A stretch of DNA of 64,000 nt from Viscum album. Taxonomy: Eukaryota; Streptophyta; Magnoliopsida; Santalales; Viscaceae. Where the stretch lies: assembly GCA_963277665.1 (NCBI GenBank), contig OY728131.1, forward strand, positions 1,395,276,688 to 1,395,340,687. Direction: 5' to 3'. The translations under genes and the position numbers were made by a program. Below, piece by piece: positions 11,161 to 24,078 of the stretch. Numbering within the stretch: position 1 is the first letter of the stretch; every line of letters starts with the position of its first letter. The notes beneath the pieces were generated by a model. It worked only from the letters and a program-made list of their open reading frames with translations. It did no database searches and had not been told where the DNA came from.

Positions 11161-11716
11161 TCAGAGTTCGGGTTTTAATGTTGGGTGCCCTGAATCTGCA
11201 TTGATGGAGAAATCCGGGAAGGGAAGGGAGAATTCTGGGGGAGGAAAATAAAACTTTGGAACCCCTGTCAGCCATTCATTCAAAAATATCATCCATATTG
11301 GGAATCAGATAAGGTCTGCAGGTGAGAGACCTTCATCTGTGCCACTAATAAGGCGTCCCAAAAAGGATTATTCTTATCTACCACATCCAATGCAGACTAG
11401 GTCTACTTATAAACGGAATATCCAGGTAGTTCGTGCAGTTTAAAAGGGAAGCGAGGTTAATAAGGCATCTCCAAATACGTCTACTCTTGATCAACATAGG
11501 AATCGGGTTCAAAGCGAAATTTTCTAGAGACACCCGGATAGGGGATCAGCCACTGGAGAAGAAGAATCCTACATGGTATGTGAGGATGACTATGTTTACT
11601 ATGATGTTTAACGATGTCCTATTTTGTGTTGATTTTTGTTTTTTGGTCTCTTTACCATGTTTTGGATGTTATGTTGGCACTGATGTCCCTTGAACTGGCT
11701 ATTATAAAATAAAAAA

Positions 11717-12578
11717 ATGGTTGTCCTTCCTTCTGTGTCAGACATTTTTACGATATTTGATACATAAGTGAAAAATAAATTTTCTATAATGTAAATTGTC
11801 AAAGTGGGCAACTACATCATGTATAGAATAATATTAATGAAATATTAATCACTTATAATAATTAATTATACTTTCAAATCAATCCATTAAATAAAGATAT
11901 AAAAATGAACCATTTTACAATCATGCAGATGGTAGGTCCAACATAAGCATGAATAACAATTTCATTTTCTAATAATAATTTTGTAAAGAAGGTATGTGAC
12001 ATTTTATATTTCCAAAATGATAAAAATATCAGTAATATCATTAAAATATAATTTTATATGTCATCCATGAGATTTGGTTATGAAAAACGAATCACATTTC
12101 CTTAAGGAGGTGATAGTTCACACATACATACGAACGAAACGTTCATTTATTCATGTATAGAAAGGTAATAAATTAAATGATGTGTTATCGTTCAATAATT
12201 TTTATATACAAAAGTATTATATAAATAATTAATTTCAAAATTAATACCAGTATTTAGAAACGGTGATGGAAAACGAATTATATCGGTTTTCAAGATGGTA
12301 GTCTACTGCACACATGAACGATTAATTCTTTTCTCATTTTATGTAAGTGAAGATGGATATTGGTTACGAAAAAGCATAATTAAATATAATTATATTTATG
12401 ATACTGGATTTATTTTTTTTCATTTTAAAGTATATTTTTTAGGATGTATATAGATAAATAATACAAAAACAATTAATAAAAATGATACCTCTTATTTAGA
12501 AATCCTATGTTTCCCCACAATTTATGATAACTAATGATTGTTATATGCATAAAATAAAAGCTCTAGAATGTGTGGAAT
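11717..12578 (-). repeat. Old A-family LTR, piece 2 (between LINE and element A)
   Basis: Carries three copies of the ~186-bp internal repeat of the A-family LTR, marked by GATGGTAG-type words at about 11,929, 12,108 and 12,294; the intact LTRs carry two copies. Text at 12,265-12,355 (GATGGAAAACGAATTA ... GGTAGTCTACTGCACACATG) follows 21,408-21,490. The end (CTCTAGAATGTGTGGAAT) follows the LTR at about 21,710-21,727. Element A interrupts the copy after 12,578, and the text resumes at 24,079. Confidence 0.55.
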
Positions 12579-15500
12579 CTAACAAACCAATAGTGATGTA
12601 CATGGAAATTACATTTATTTTGAGAAATACTTCATACCTTAAACAAATAGGTTCCCAATAATCATATTAGATTACAGTCTTTGGAAACTCAGAATAAATT
12701 CATCTACCTTGGTGAAATATCATCAAAATCTCCCATAAATATCTTCACCATTAGTTTTCCTCGAAAAAACCATTATTTATATCTTGGCCAAAATAATAAC
12801 CTAAATAGGGTGTGATCAAATTTTCAGTAAGGAAAAACAAGGAAAATATAAACATAATAATATAAAAACATGAACATATATTTTCGATACCAAAATCATT
12901 ATTCATAAAACAAATCATGGTAGTTTGTAAGGCATAAATAATAAAGGAGTAATAATCGTGATAACGTAGCATTGGCATAAATCATAAACTTTTGGAAAAA
13001 AAATGTAAGCATATAATTTTTTTTCCATATTACCCAATTATCATTTCCAATAATATCAAGGCGGACAATTTCAATTATTGAACCTGGTTTACCTGCCGTT
13101 TCAGCCCTGTATTATTGAATCATATTTCCTTTCTATTCTAGCCCTATATTACTGGACCAGATTTACATAGTGTTCTAGCCCTTTATTATTGAGCTTTATT
13201 TACTTTCCATTAGATTAATGTCTATATCATGAGATATAAATCATTACTAAATGCATTAGATGGAGATATAGGTCCCACTAATCTCCTAATGAAATCCATA
13301 CAAAGATCTGCAACAAAAACATAAACCATTCATCATAACAGAACCCAATGAATAAAATAGGTTTCTTAAACATCATTCCATAATAAGATAATCTATGTAA
13401 AAGAAATGGATTACATAAATAGCATTACATCACAAAAATAATCAACCATATGAATTTTATGGATAATATACATGAAAAAATATCATTAATCTTAAATAGA
13501 AAACAATTTTGATAAAACACTGAAAATTAATTATTGATGAAAATATCATTTCTTCATACTTTTTTTTAAAACACCTTTTAATTTCAATATATATTATTTT
13601 CATTGAAATTAACCTTGAGAAAATTTAAGGGAAGATTCATGTGAAAAAGGAATTATGAATGTGTGAAATGCCATTCATTCTATATAAGTTAAAAAAATAT
13701 TATCCTCTTACTTTTTTTTAAAAGTAAAAAAGTACCTCATGTGGAAAATCAAAGAAATATTCCTACCAAACCATGTAGTAAAATAAAAAATGTTTAAAAA
13801 TGAAATTAAAAATCCATAGGTTAATAGTAAACATATTATGAATTTTTTTAGAAAACATGAACATTGATGATAAATATACCCTACTAAATAATTACGTACA
13901 AATAATCATTGATAATAATGAGATTAAAAAAATATCCATTACCAATTATAATCCATCAAGTAATATTCCTCATAATATAATGAAAAATATATTCATATGT
14001 AAATTTCATAACCATCATAATAAAAATCATAAAACGTTCATGGAAATGATAAACAATAAACAAAATAAATAGGAGGTGTATAAGTCATATGTCTTATACA
14101 AATAAAAGCGAGAGAAAATAATCCCTCACCTTAGGTCTGATATACATTGTGTATATAAAAACCACCTGTATAATGTTTTAAATAATGTTACTAACTTATT
14201 CCATAATCATAATAATTTTTATGATATCACATATGATCATTTAATCATTTGTTTGATAGTAACATTTCATTGTCACTCGTTATTCAGATATTAACTATTT
14301 TATGTTCTTATCTAAGTTTTATCAGATAATTTCATATTACAATTCATAAGATTTAATTATATCATTAAAAATGATATTATTATTATATATAACGTATTTA
14401 TTCATTTGATTCATGTATATAATCATGGTTTAATTAAGATCATGTAGAATGATATTCATTGCATCGTGGAGATGGTAGCTCGTATGTAGGCACAAGCGGT
14501 GATATCGTTCCCATAATTATTGAATGGCATTGAATTCGATGGTGTATAATATTCTAGTATAAGTATCATTTTATAATAATAATATATATTCATTTTTACC
14601 ATCATTATACCCATCCATGTTTGGTGGTGGTAAAAAATATATTACACTACGGTGTTGAAATGGAAAGTTGTACGTACGCATTCATGGTGATTTTGTATTT
14701 CGTAGGATGGATAGAATGTGGAATATTATTTTTTCATAGTTATAATAACATATCATCACATGAAATAAACTGAATTTTTTAACTTTATAATTAAAAAACA
14801 AATGAATATCAAGTAGAAGAAAAAAGAGTTTGAATGAATCGGTAAAAAATATTACCTCTTCCCCGATATGGTTCCTCTAAATATCTTCTTAGATCACTAT
14901 AGTTGGTTTCTGAAGAATACCAAAACCAATATAATGTATCTAGGGAATTTTATAATAAAATATTTCAGGGTATGGTCTGGATTGAAGGTTCAAATGTTGT
15001 GATGAAGTGAGGAAGTATGTTCCATTTTACAATTGAGGTGAGGGTCACATTTGGAATTTGTGAAACTATTATTATATAATAATTTCAAAATTATTCAAAA
15101 ATTATCAAAAATTATATATATTAGATTATAATATATTATAATATTTTAATATCATCAACCAATAATATTTAAACAATATTTTATGTCAATTTAAACCTTA
15201 TCTTTTAAATTAACACTTAGTAATTCTACTTAATTTTGATTATGGTAAAAAAATATTCCAATATTAAAAGGGTGAAATATTTATTTATTTGATGTAAATT
15301 AGGCCATAAATAAGTATTTTAGAGCATTTTACACAATATCATAATTATAATATATTTTTTAAAAATGTTTTTGTATTTGAAATAACATAATAAAACATTG
15401 TTTTAACAAAACAACAATAGTGTCAATTTTGAAACTTTTCGATTCATGGATTTTTTAAAAAATAAATATAAATATTTATTATCAGACCAATTATTTTTTA

Positions 15501-17301
15501 TATCCCTACAGGGTCTAGTTCGTATAAAAAAGATATTTTATACATTAATTGTCTCAAATGATGTTTATTTTAATATTTTTAATAACATTAATTTGATATT
15601 TCCATTAAAAAAATAATTACTACATCGGTTTTGAGTAAATTTTTAATATAATATTTTTGGAAAAAATTATAAATAAAACACAATGAAAAAGATAAAAAAA
15701 TTCATAATAATACTTGTAGAATTATATTCCTTAAAATTCAACGTAAAAACTTATATACATATTAAATTATGAATGGGACAACTTTAACATCACTTTAAAT
15801 AAAATAATATAAGTGTCATAATCTATATCATATGAATCCAAATGGTCAATAACATGACACATGGATGATTATTGTCAAGATGTACTAGACTAGTAATGAT
15901 TTTTCAGGTTTTTGGGTCTTCTAATGTTTATTATAATTTTAATAATAATTGTTTTATTTATTTGTCATCAATTAATTAATTTGTACACCGTCAGTGTATA
16001 AGTCTTTAAGGTAATTATATATTTCGTAAAAATTTAAAATAAATTAAAAAATTAAATTATTTTTTTTTTAAATTTTAAATAAGTATTTATAATTGAATTT
16101 ATATTATGTATAACCTTATATAAAAACATTGTTTAGTTATTAAAATTTGAGTGAGACATATTTATCTTTTCTTTTAATAAAATTAATTAAATGTCCCAAT
16201 CTCATCCAAGTGGCATCCAAAAGACACTATTTCATCCTAAATATTATTTAGGTCTAAAAATATCATCCAATGATATTATAAGAAGTGTTCGGATAATTTT
16301 TTATTAGTATTTTTACCCTTAAGGACTCATTTCACCCTGTTACTGTATTAATAAAAATAAATGAAGTTACTATTCATAATGCCCAAAAATAAAATAAATC
16401 AATTTAAATAATTTTGGAATAATAGTTTCAAATATGGAATATATTTTACAATATTAAAAACAATTATGTTTAAAAAAATAGTTTCAAATTATTCCCATTG
16501 TTAAAAAGAAAGAACATGTTTTTTAAAGGTTAAAAAATTATTAAATATTGAAATATTTTTACATCTGAATTCAATTTAAAATTAATGATAATTACATACA
16601 TTATATTGAATAATGAAATTATATTATATTTATACTTTTAAACCATTCAATAACATTATTTAATTACATTCTTTTTTTCGATTAAAATTGTTGTTTTCAA
16701 TTAAAATTTAGTATAACATTACTATTCATCAATATTTAAAACATATTAGAAAATTATCAAAAATTCATACAAAGAAAATTTTATATCCTACTTCCAAAGA
16801 AGCAGTTTTTTTATTAACTAGAATATATAAATGTGTCAAAAACTAGATATAAAATGGGTGCTCCCTCAAAAGGTAACCATACAATATTTTTTTTAAAAAT
16901 ACTAATTTTTCAGGAAATTGAAATTTTTCTTATATCATTACAAGAAAAAATATAAGATGGATTTTCTAATTTATATTTAATACATAAGAGTGAATTTATT
17001 ATTTTATAGACTCACTTATTTTCATTTAAATAGTTTTTTAGGAGGACTTTAATATTATTCATACCTGCCATTATAATAACTAGGTTATAATATTTAGTCA
17101 TTCACATATACTCGATCTTGTGTGAAATGATTTATACCAAAATAATGTGAAAGTGTGTATAAAAAAGCTAATAAATTTTTTGTGTATACTTCAAGCTAAT
17201 ACGTTGTTGCGTATAGAACAACCTAATCTTGGGGTAGTGTAGAACACATGACATCAAAGAAATTAAAAAGAATCTATCTCATAAAATCATAGGGTGTCAC
17301 A
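12579..17301 (-). repeat. Element A 3' LTR (left copy)
   Basis: Direct repeat of 19,359-24,078, recognised from long co-linear text; for example 12,756-12,800 (TTTTCCTCGAAAAAACCATT then ATTTATAT) matches 19,535-19,562, and 13,850-14,140 matches 20,632-20,930. Read on the minus strand it begins TGTGACACCC at 17,301. It includes a 37-bp minisatellite (13,075-13,200) and two ~189-bp repeats near 14,470 and 14,659. The small ORF at 13,857-14,072 is not conserved as a frame in the sister copy. Confidence 0.82.
13075..13210 (+). repeat. 37-bp minisatellite in A 3' LTR
   Basis: Units start at 13,075, 13,112, 13,149 and 13,186, exactly 37 bases apart. The consensus runs TTATTGAACC.GATTTAC then TTCTAGCCCTGTA. 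Units are 60-75% alike by eye. The same array is in the sister LTR. Confidence 0.7.
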
Positions 17302-17318
17302 TTATACCCCCTAAAAAT
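17302..17318 (-). promoter_or_regulatory. Polypurine tract of element A
   Basis: On the minus strand TTTTTAGGGGGTATAA directly precedes the LTR start TGTGACACCC. This is the expected place and purine bias for the plus-strand primer. Confidence 0.65.
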
Positions 17319-18620
17319 GAATTTGTCCCTCAAAATTCATCAGTGTTATAGAAGTTTTACTACATGAATGTTTCTTTCACAAAAACCCACAACGTAAAAT
17401 AGGAATACTAAAATTTCATTTTTAAAAAGAAAAGTTAAAAACATAATTGTTACCAAAAGTAACTAATCATTGGGTTTCCACATAGGAGATGATAGCTGGG
17501 AAGTGAAAACATGGATATGGAAGAAAAATGTAACCCCTGATTTCTGATGGATACTGATAGAGAACATGGTCTGGATAATGTTAACAACCAGAAATCCATA
17601 AATCTGTGATGATTTAAGGGACGATTCTATTCTTCATTTAATAAGGTACTAGGATAAAATTTTTGGTTTCAAGATCCTTTTCCTAAAGTGGTATAATATT
17701 TCATGACAAGAAATAATTGCTTGATTTTGGTACTATCTCACCTTTGTTCGTGCCTTCTATAATTTTCCCTACATCTATTATTCAAGGAAATAAAATTGAT
17801 TTTTTAATTCTTGAATTGTTAAGAGATCATGTGATCCATAAATTGAATGATAGTTCATTAAAACTATCTCAAAAAAAATTTAGCATGAGTTATCAAAAAT
17901 TCATAAGTCCACATATAGTTATATAATACATTAACTAAAAATTTTTACCGGAGAATATATTATACTATCCATAAATGGATAACATTACATTCCTTCTAAA
18001 ATGTGAAATTCTAAAAAATTAGAAAGAGAATAACTAAGTCAAATTAGAATTTATCTACAATATCTCATAGGGATGTTCATGGTTTTCACATTCCGAACAT
18101 GTGAATACATTAATAATTTATTCACTTGAAAAATGTTATTAACATGAATTACCATAGAACCTTAGTGAAAACTTTCATACTATGAGAAATTAATTATTTC
18201 AACATAAGAAAAATACAAAAAATTATATATACACAAAATATGATATCACTTTGTCATTATATTAAAATTGAGGTCATTAATACTATAAAAAATTTCATTA
18301 TCTCATTATCCCATCATTATAAACATATCATGCATTTTCTAAAAAAATCAATCACATTTCATGGTTATCGGTACCATTCAACATATACATTCAAATAAAT
18401 TAGTAAAAAATAGTGTAGAAATACATAAATGTTTCTTTATTCCAAATTACCAAAAAATTACTTATACAACATTACACTTGATAAAAATTCAACCATTACA
18501 CTATCTTCTTAATCCATTGTCCGATTTTCATCACTTTAATCTATAACACTTCTTTCATATCATATATCATTTTTAGCCACTTCATCCTTAGAAACATATA
18601 TAATACCCATACAACCATGC
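17319..18620 (-). other. Element A interior without recognisable gene
   Basis: AT-rich interior between the polypurine tract and the gag trace, where pol would be. No reverse transcriptase, integrase or protease motif could be read in any frame. Short ORFs at 17,717-17,926 and 18,361-18,546 run on the opposite strand and have no recognisable motif. Confidence 0.5.
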
Positions 18621-18629
18621 TGATCCTCT

Positions 18630-18935
18630 TTATGAGATTTCCCATTGGTAATAGATTTTCATAATCCTCACACATTCAATATTAAAAAAATTTAACCATC
18701 CTTGATGTCTTATAAAGACCGTTATCCATGTCCATTGTGTTAATAGAATGTTTTCCTTTGTAATTACTCGCTTTCTGTCCTTTTCCACAGACAAATAATC
18801 TTCTAGTTCCATTGAAACACTCTCTATTATTCCACTTCCCACATGATTTACATGAGGAATATTGAAAATTATTTCCTCTATGACCACCATGAAAATTCTT
18901 GTTTCTCTAATTAGGTGTGTTATGAAACTCACCAA
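18630..18935 (-). pseudogene. gag: Element A gag remnant with zinc knuckle
   Basis: Reading 18,850 down to 18,750 on the minus strand gives KSCGKWNNRECFNG, then TRRLFVCGKGQKASNYKGK. This is the double zinc-knuckle region of Tekay/Del-like gag proteins (C..CGK.H.G.C..G...CF.CGK.GH pattern) with some Cys/His lost. A different frame is open over 18,630-18,935 but does not carry the motif in phase throughout, so the gene is frameshifted. It gives the element's strand independently of the primer site. Confidence 0.6.
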
Positions 18936-19342
18936 TGTTGAGATTATTTATCAAATTAAGAGATTGCTGATTAAAAATAATAATGATTTTTCTCCTTCGA
19001 AGTTCCATCTCATTTGGATTCTCTTGAGTAATATCATTCCATTATCCATCATATTCTCCATTAGCTTGAATCCTCCCATTTCCATCAATATTCTAAAACC
19101 AAAAATTAGTAGTGTTAGAGGCCAAAATCATACTAGTAAAACAACATAATCAAGGGGGATTACATTCGATCTCTATCCTCTTAGGTTTTCCCTTGGTTAT
19201 TCATGATCATTACAATAATTCTAGAATAATAAGCTATAGTTACACTTATCCTTAGGGATATCCCTATCCATATCCTTAGAAATATCTCTAGGGATCTCAC
19301 TAATGTTTTTGATTTATAGTTTAAAAAGGTCAACTAAATGTT

Positions 19343-19355
19343 CACTCTGATACCA
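19343..19355 (-). promoter_or_regulatory. Primer-binding site of element A
   Basis: The minus-strand text TGGTATCAGAGTG is complementary to the 3' end of plant initiator Met-tRNA, the usual gypsy primer. It sits three bases inside the LTR end at 19,359. Confidence 0.75.
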
Positions 19356-19358
19356 AAT

Positions 19359-22300
19359 CTAACCACCCATGATTGATGTATAGGGACATTACATTATTAT
19401 GTGGAAAAAATAATACATTACACCAATAGATGCCAAAATATGGTGTTAGTTTAGTTTATTTGGAAACACAGAACACATTCTTATAGCTTACTGAATGATC
19501 TTAATCATCTCCCATTAACATCTTCACCTTTAGTTTTCCAACCTAAAACCATTATTTATATACTGAGGGAAAGAAAAACATAAATAGGGAGATCTCAAAT
19601 GCTCAGAAAGGGAAAACATGGAAAAAAAAGATTGTCAAAACATGATCATATATTTTGAATATCAAAATCTCGAGTCATAAAATAAATCTTGACAGTACGT
19701 AAGGCATAAATCATAAAGGAACATTAAGAATTATAACATAGCCTTTGAAAAAAACATGAACTTGTGGAAAAAATAAGCATATAAAATAATTTCTATATTA
19801 TGTAGGGCTTATTTCAAAGACCATCATATTGGAAAAATTATATTACTGAACCCGATTTACGTTCCATTTCAGCACTGTATTTCGAAACCAGATTTACATG
19901 TTGTTCTAGCCAGGTATTACTGAACCATAATTACTTTTCATTCTAGCCTTGTATTACTAAATCTGATTTATTTTTTGTTCAAGTCATGTTTACCTCATGA
20001 GATATAAATATATATCCAATGCATTGGAGGTAGATATAGGTCCCACCTATAACATATTGAAAACCATACATATGTGTTCCACAAAAACATAAGGCATTCA
20101 TCACAACATAACCCAAAGAATAAAATGGATTTTTTAAACATCACTCCATCAAATCATAATCCACGAAAAAAATGGATTTCATAAATATAATTCCATAATA
20201 AACATAATCGACCATAATAATAATAATGATGGTATAGTTGAGAAAATATCCTTAATCTTAAAATGGTAAATATATTTAAAACTCATGAAATTAATTCACA
20301 GGGAAAATATCCTTTCTTATCCAAAAAAGTTTTATTTTCTCCAAACACCATGAAATATTTAAATAATATAACTTATTTGAAAATAACATTGAAATTTTTA
20401 AGTGATGCATCATGGAAAAAAGGAGTTGTGAAAGCATAAAATTCCATACATGCTGTATATGTTCAAAAAAATATTCTCCTCATACATTTTTCCAGAAAAA
20501 TCAAAAAATACCTTATATGGACAAGGAAAGAAATATTCATTCCAAACCATGTAGTGAAATTCAAAAGTGGGTAAAAATTACTTGAAACATCCATATTATA
20601 ATACTAAACAATTTATATAAATTGTTTTTAGAAAACATGGTCATGGATGATAAATATATCCTAGTAAATAATTACATATAAACAATTTTAAATTATAATG
20701 AGATTGTGAAATTATACCTCACCAATTATAATTAGATGAATAATATGTCTGATAAAATAATGAAAATTATAATCTTATGTAAATATCATAAACTTAATTA
20801 TGATAATCATAAAGCGTTTATGGGAAGCATAAATACCATGCAAAAGAGATAGGTGGTGTTTAAGGCATATGTCCCACAGAAATAAAAGTGAGACAAAATA
20901 ATCCATTTTCTTAGGTCTGTTATCCTTTGTGTGTATACAAACATACTGTATAATGATTTATTTAATTTTATTGACTTTTTATAGAAATATATTTATTTTT
21001 TATGATATCATATATGATCATATTATCATATTTTTGTTAGTAATATTTCATTGTCACTAATTATTTGGATATTAACTGATTTTTGTTATTATGTAAGTTT
21101 TCATAGATAAGATCATGTTACACTTCATAGGGTATATTTATATCATTTGAAAAATTATATTATTATAATATATATAATATTTATTCATTCCATTCTTGTA
21201 TAAAATAATTTTTTAATGATGATCTTGTAGAATAAATCAAATCATATCATCAAGACGGTGGGTCGTACGTACGCATGAGAGGGGATATCCTTCCCATAAT
21301 TATGGAATGGTATTGAATTGTATGAATTGTAATATTTAATAATCAGTATAATGTTATAATAATCATATATAGTTATTATTTCCATCATTATACCCATCCT
21401 AGTAAAGTGGTCGTGGAAAACAGATTAGACCACGACATGGAGACGGTAAGTCGTCTGTAGGCACCAGTTTTGATTTCATTTTTCATAGGATGGATAGAAG
21501 GTGTAATATGGTTGTTCCATAATTATAATATCATATCAGTATTTTATAATTATATATGTTATTACTTTATAATGAAACAACTAATTAATAGGTTGTATAA
21601 AAAGAAAGTAGTTTGAAAGAATTGGTAGGAGAGATTACCACTTCCTCGGCATGCCTCGTCTATATATCCTCACAGATCACTAGAGATGACCTTTGAAGAA
21701 GAAAAAAAATCTAGAATGTAATTAGGAAAGATAATAATGGAAAATTCAGGTAATTACAGATCTTGAAGGCTCAAATTTATGTGAAGTAGTGAGAATGTAT
21801 CTATCCTTTTATAATTGAGGTGAGGGGCACTTATTGAATTTCTAAAATGATTAATTTATTATCATTATAAAATCAATCCCAATATAATAAAATGAGATAT
21901 ATTTGAAGCTAATATATGATAAAATTGTAATATATACACAAAAATAAAATTTTGACAAGATTTTATGTCAATTTAAACTACATATTTTTAATTATCACAT
22001 AGTCATTTAATTTAATTTTACTTAAGATATGAAATAATTGAATATTAAAAGGGTGTAATATTTTTTTTTTCAACTATACCATAAATAATTATGTTAAATA
22101 ATTTTAGACCATATATTAATTATTATATATAGATTTTAATTTCTTTAATTATTTTTAAATAATTTAATAAAACATTTTTTTCACAAAACCACAATAGTGT
22201 CAATTTTGATAGTTTTCAATTCATGGATTTTAAAAAATATGAAGATAAGATGTTATCAAAAAAATATTATTTCATTATATCCCTATGGGGTATATGTAAT

Positions 22301-24078
22301 CTATAAAAATAGTTCTACATTTTAATTAGCTAAATTATATTTATTTTAATATTTATAATAACTGTAATTTGATATTTCCATTAATAAAATAATGAGTACA
22401 TTAGTTTTGTGTAATTATTTAATATACTTATTTGTTGGGTGAAAATAAAAAATAAAATAATATGATGAATTTAAATGTAGTATATTTCATAATAATACAT
22501 TTAGTATAATTTATCTTCTTGAAAATTCATCATTAAAAATGCTATACTTATTAAATTATGAATGTGACAACTTTAATATTACTTAAAATAAACTAATATA
22601 AGTGTCCCAATATCTCCCATATGGATAAAAATGGTAAATAACATGAAAATTGGATGATTATGGTTGAGATATACTCAAAAAATAATATCTGTGTATGTTT
22701 TTGTGTCTTTTGATAGTTGTTACCGTTTTAATAATAATTGTTTTATTGATTTCTCATTTATTAGTTAATTTCGACAACATCAATATATGTTATTAATGTA
22801 ATTATATATTTCATAAAAATTACAAATAAATTTACATGATAAATCAAAATATATATTTCAAATAATAATTTATAATTGAATTTATCTTCTGCATAACCTT
22901 ACATAAAAAATGTTTTTTTATTAAAATTTGAGTGAGACATATTTAACTATTATTTAAATAAAATTAATAAATTATCATAATCTCATCTAAGTGGTTTCCA
23001 AAAGACAAAATATATACTCAATGATGATTTAGGTCAAAAGAATAGAACCTATGATATTAAGACAAGTGTTAGGGCAATTTTGTAATAGTATTATTACCCT
23101 TAATTACTCGTTTTACCCTTTTACCGTATTAATTAATATTATAGAAGTTACACAAAATAATTCCCCAAAAAATAAATATATTTAAATAATTTTGGCCTAA
23201 ATATTCCAAATATGGAATAAAATTTTCCAAATTAGAATCACAAACGTTGCATTAATTAAATTAAAATTAATCTCTTTGTGAGAATGGGAGAAAGATTTTT
23301 TTAAAAGATAAAACATTGCAAAAGATTGAAAATGTTTACATTTGGATTCAATTTAAAATTAATTCTAATGAAATAAATTATATTTTATAGTTAAAATATA
23401 TTCTATTAATAATTTTAAACCATTAAATAATATAATTTAATCATATAAATTAGTTCAATGAATTTTTTTTTCCATGAATAATTTAGTATAATTTAACTAT
23501 TCATCAGAATTTAAAAATTATCAAAAAAATTTCAAAAATTCATCCACATAATATTTTTATATCCTGAATCCAATTAAAACGTTTTTTTATAAATATAATA
23601 TATTAAAGTGTCAAAAACTAGATTTAAAATGGGTATGCCATCAAAAGGAGGCAATACTGCATTTTTTAAAAAATACATCTTTTATCCAAAAATTTGAATT
23701 AGTTCGTATATCATGTCTAGAATAAAATATAAGAATAATTTTTAACGTTATATTGAATCCATAAAGAGTGGTTTTATAATTTTCTAGATTCAATTATTTT
23801 AATTTAAACATTTTTTGTAAGGATGTTAATACCATTCATACCCATAATTATAATGACTAGGTTATAATGGTTAGTTGTTCACTTATACACGATCTTGTGT
23901 GAACATAACTCTATCAAAATAACATGAATTTCTTTATAAAAAAAGTTAATAATAGTTTTGCATATACCATAACTAAAATGGTGTTATTTATTGTACATGT
24001 GAATTTTGGTGTACTATGCATTACAAGACTTCAAAGAAATTAAAAATAATCTATCTTATAAACTTTTGGTTTGTCATA
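19359..24078 (-). repeat. Element A 5' LTR (right copy)
   Basis: Sister of 12,579-17,301 with nearly equal length (4,720 against 4,723). It contains the 37-bp minisatellite at about 19,846-19,990 and ~188-bp repeats near 21,254 and 21,442. Its end at 24,078 is less clear than the left copy because the terminal TGTGACACCC has mutated (GGTTTGTCATA on plus). Confidence 0.8.
19846..19992 (+). repeat. 37-bp minisatellite in A 5' LTR
   Basis: Units begin near 19,846, 19,880, 19,917 and 19,953 with the theme TTACTGAACC.GATTTAC...TTCTAGCC. It is at the same LTR position as the left array, so the array existed in the ancestral LTR. Confidence 0.65.

Larger units (their letters stand above)
9536..11716 (+). 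mobile_element. LINE (L1-like) remnant with ORF1 only
   Basis: A GC-richer island in AT-rich LTR DNA. It begins with a CT- and G-rich leader (9,541-9,625), contains an ORF1 with a DUF4283-type domain and zinc knuckle, a long hydrophilic ORF1 tail, then a T-rich 3' region ending ATTATAAAATAAAAAAATGG near 11,700-11,720. No endonuclease or reverse transcriptase ORF is present. Either ORF2 was removed internally or this is a non-autonomous ORF1-carrying family. It splits the older A-family LTR. Flanking target duplications could not be fixed. Confidence 0.6.
12579..24078 (-). mobile_element. Element A: LARD-type Ty3/gypsy retrotransposon
   Basis: Two direct repeats of 4.72 kb (12,579-17,301 and 19,359-24,078) enclose 2,057 bases. 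On the minus strand the order is 5' LTR (right), primer-binding site TGGTATCAGAG for initiator Met-tRNA, gag remnant, polypurine tract, 3' LTR (left) starting TGTGACACCC. No pol is seen. Very long LTRs around a short, nearly gene-free interior define large retrotransposon derivatives (LARDs), which depend on enzymes of an autonomous partner. The LTRs are about 75% identical in sampled stretches, so the insertion is old. Flanks GGAAT (12,574-12,578) and GGGAC (24,079-24,083) may be a decayed target duplication. Confidence 0.8.

Noticed and set aside
13857..14072. 71-codon ORF in an A LTR
   Set aside because: The sister LTR (20,632-20,850) has stops in the corresponding frame; AT-rich Asn/Ile/Lys composition.
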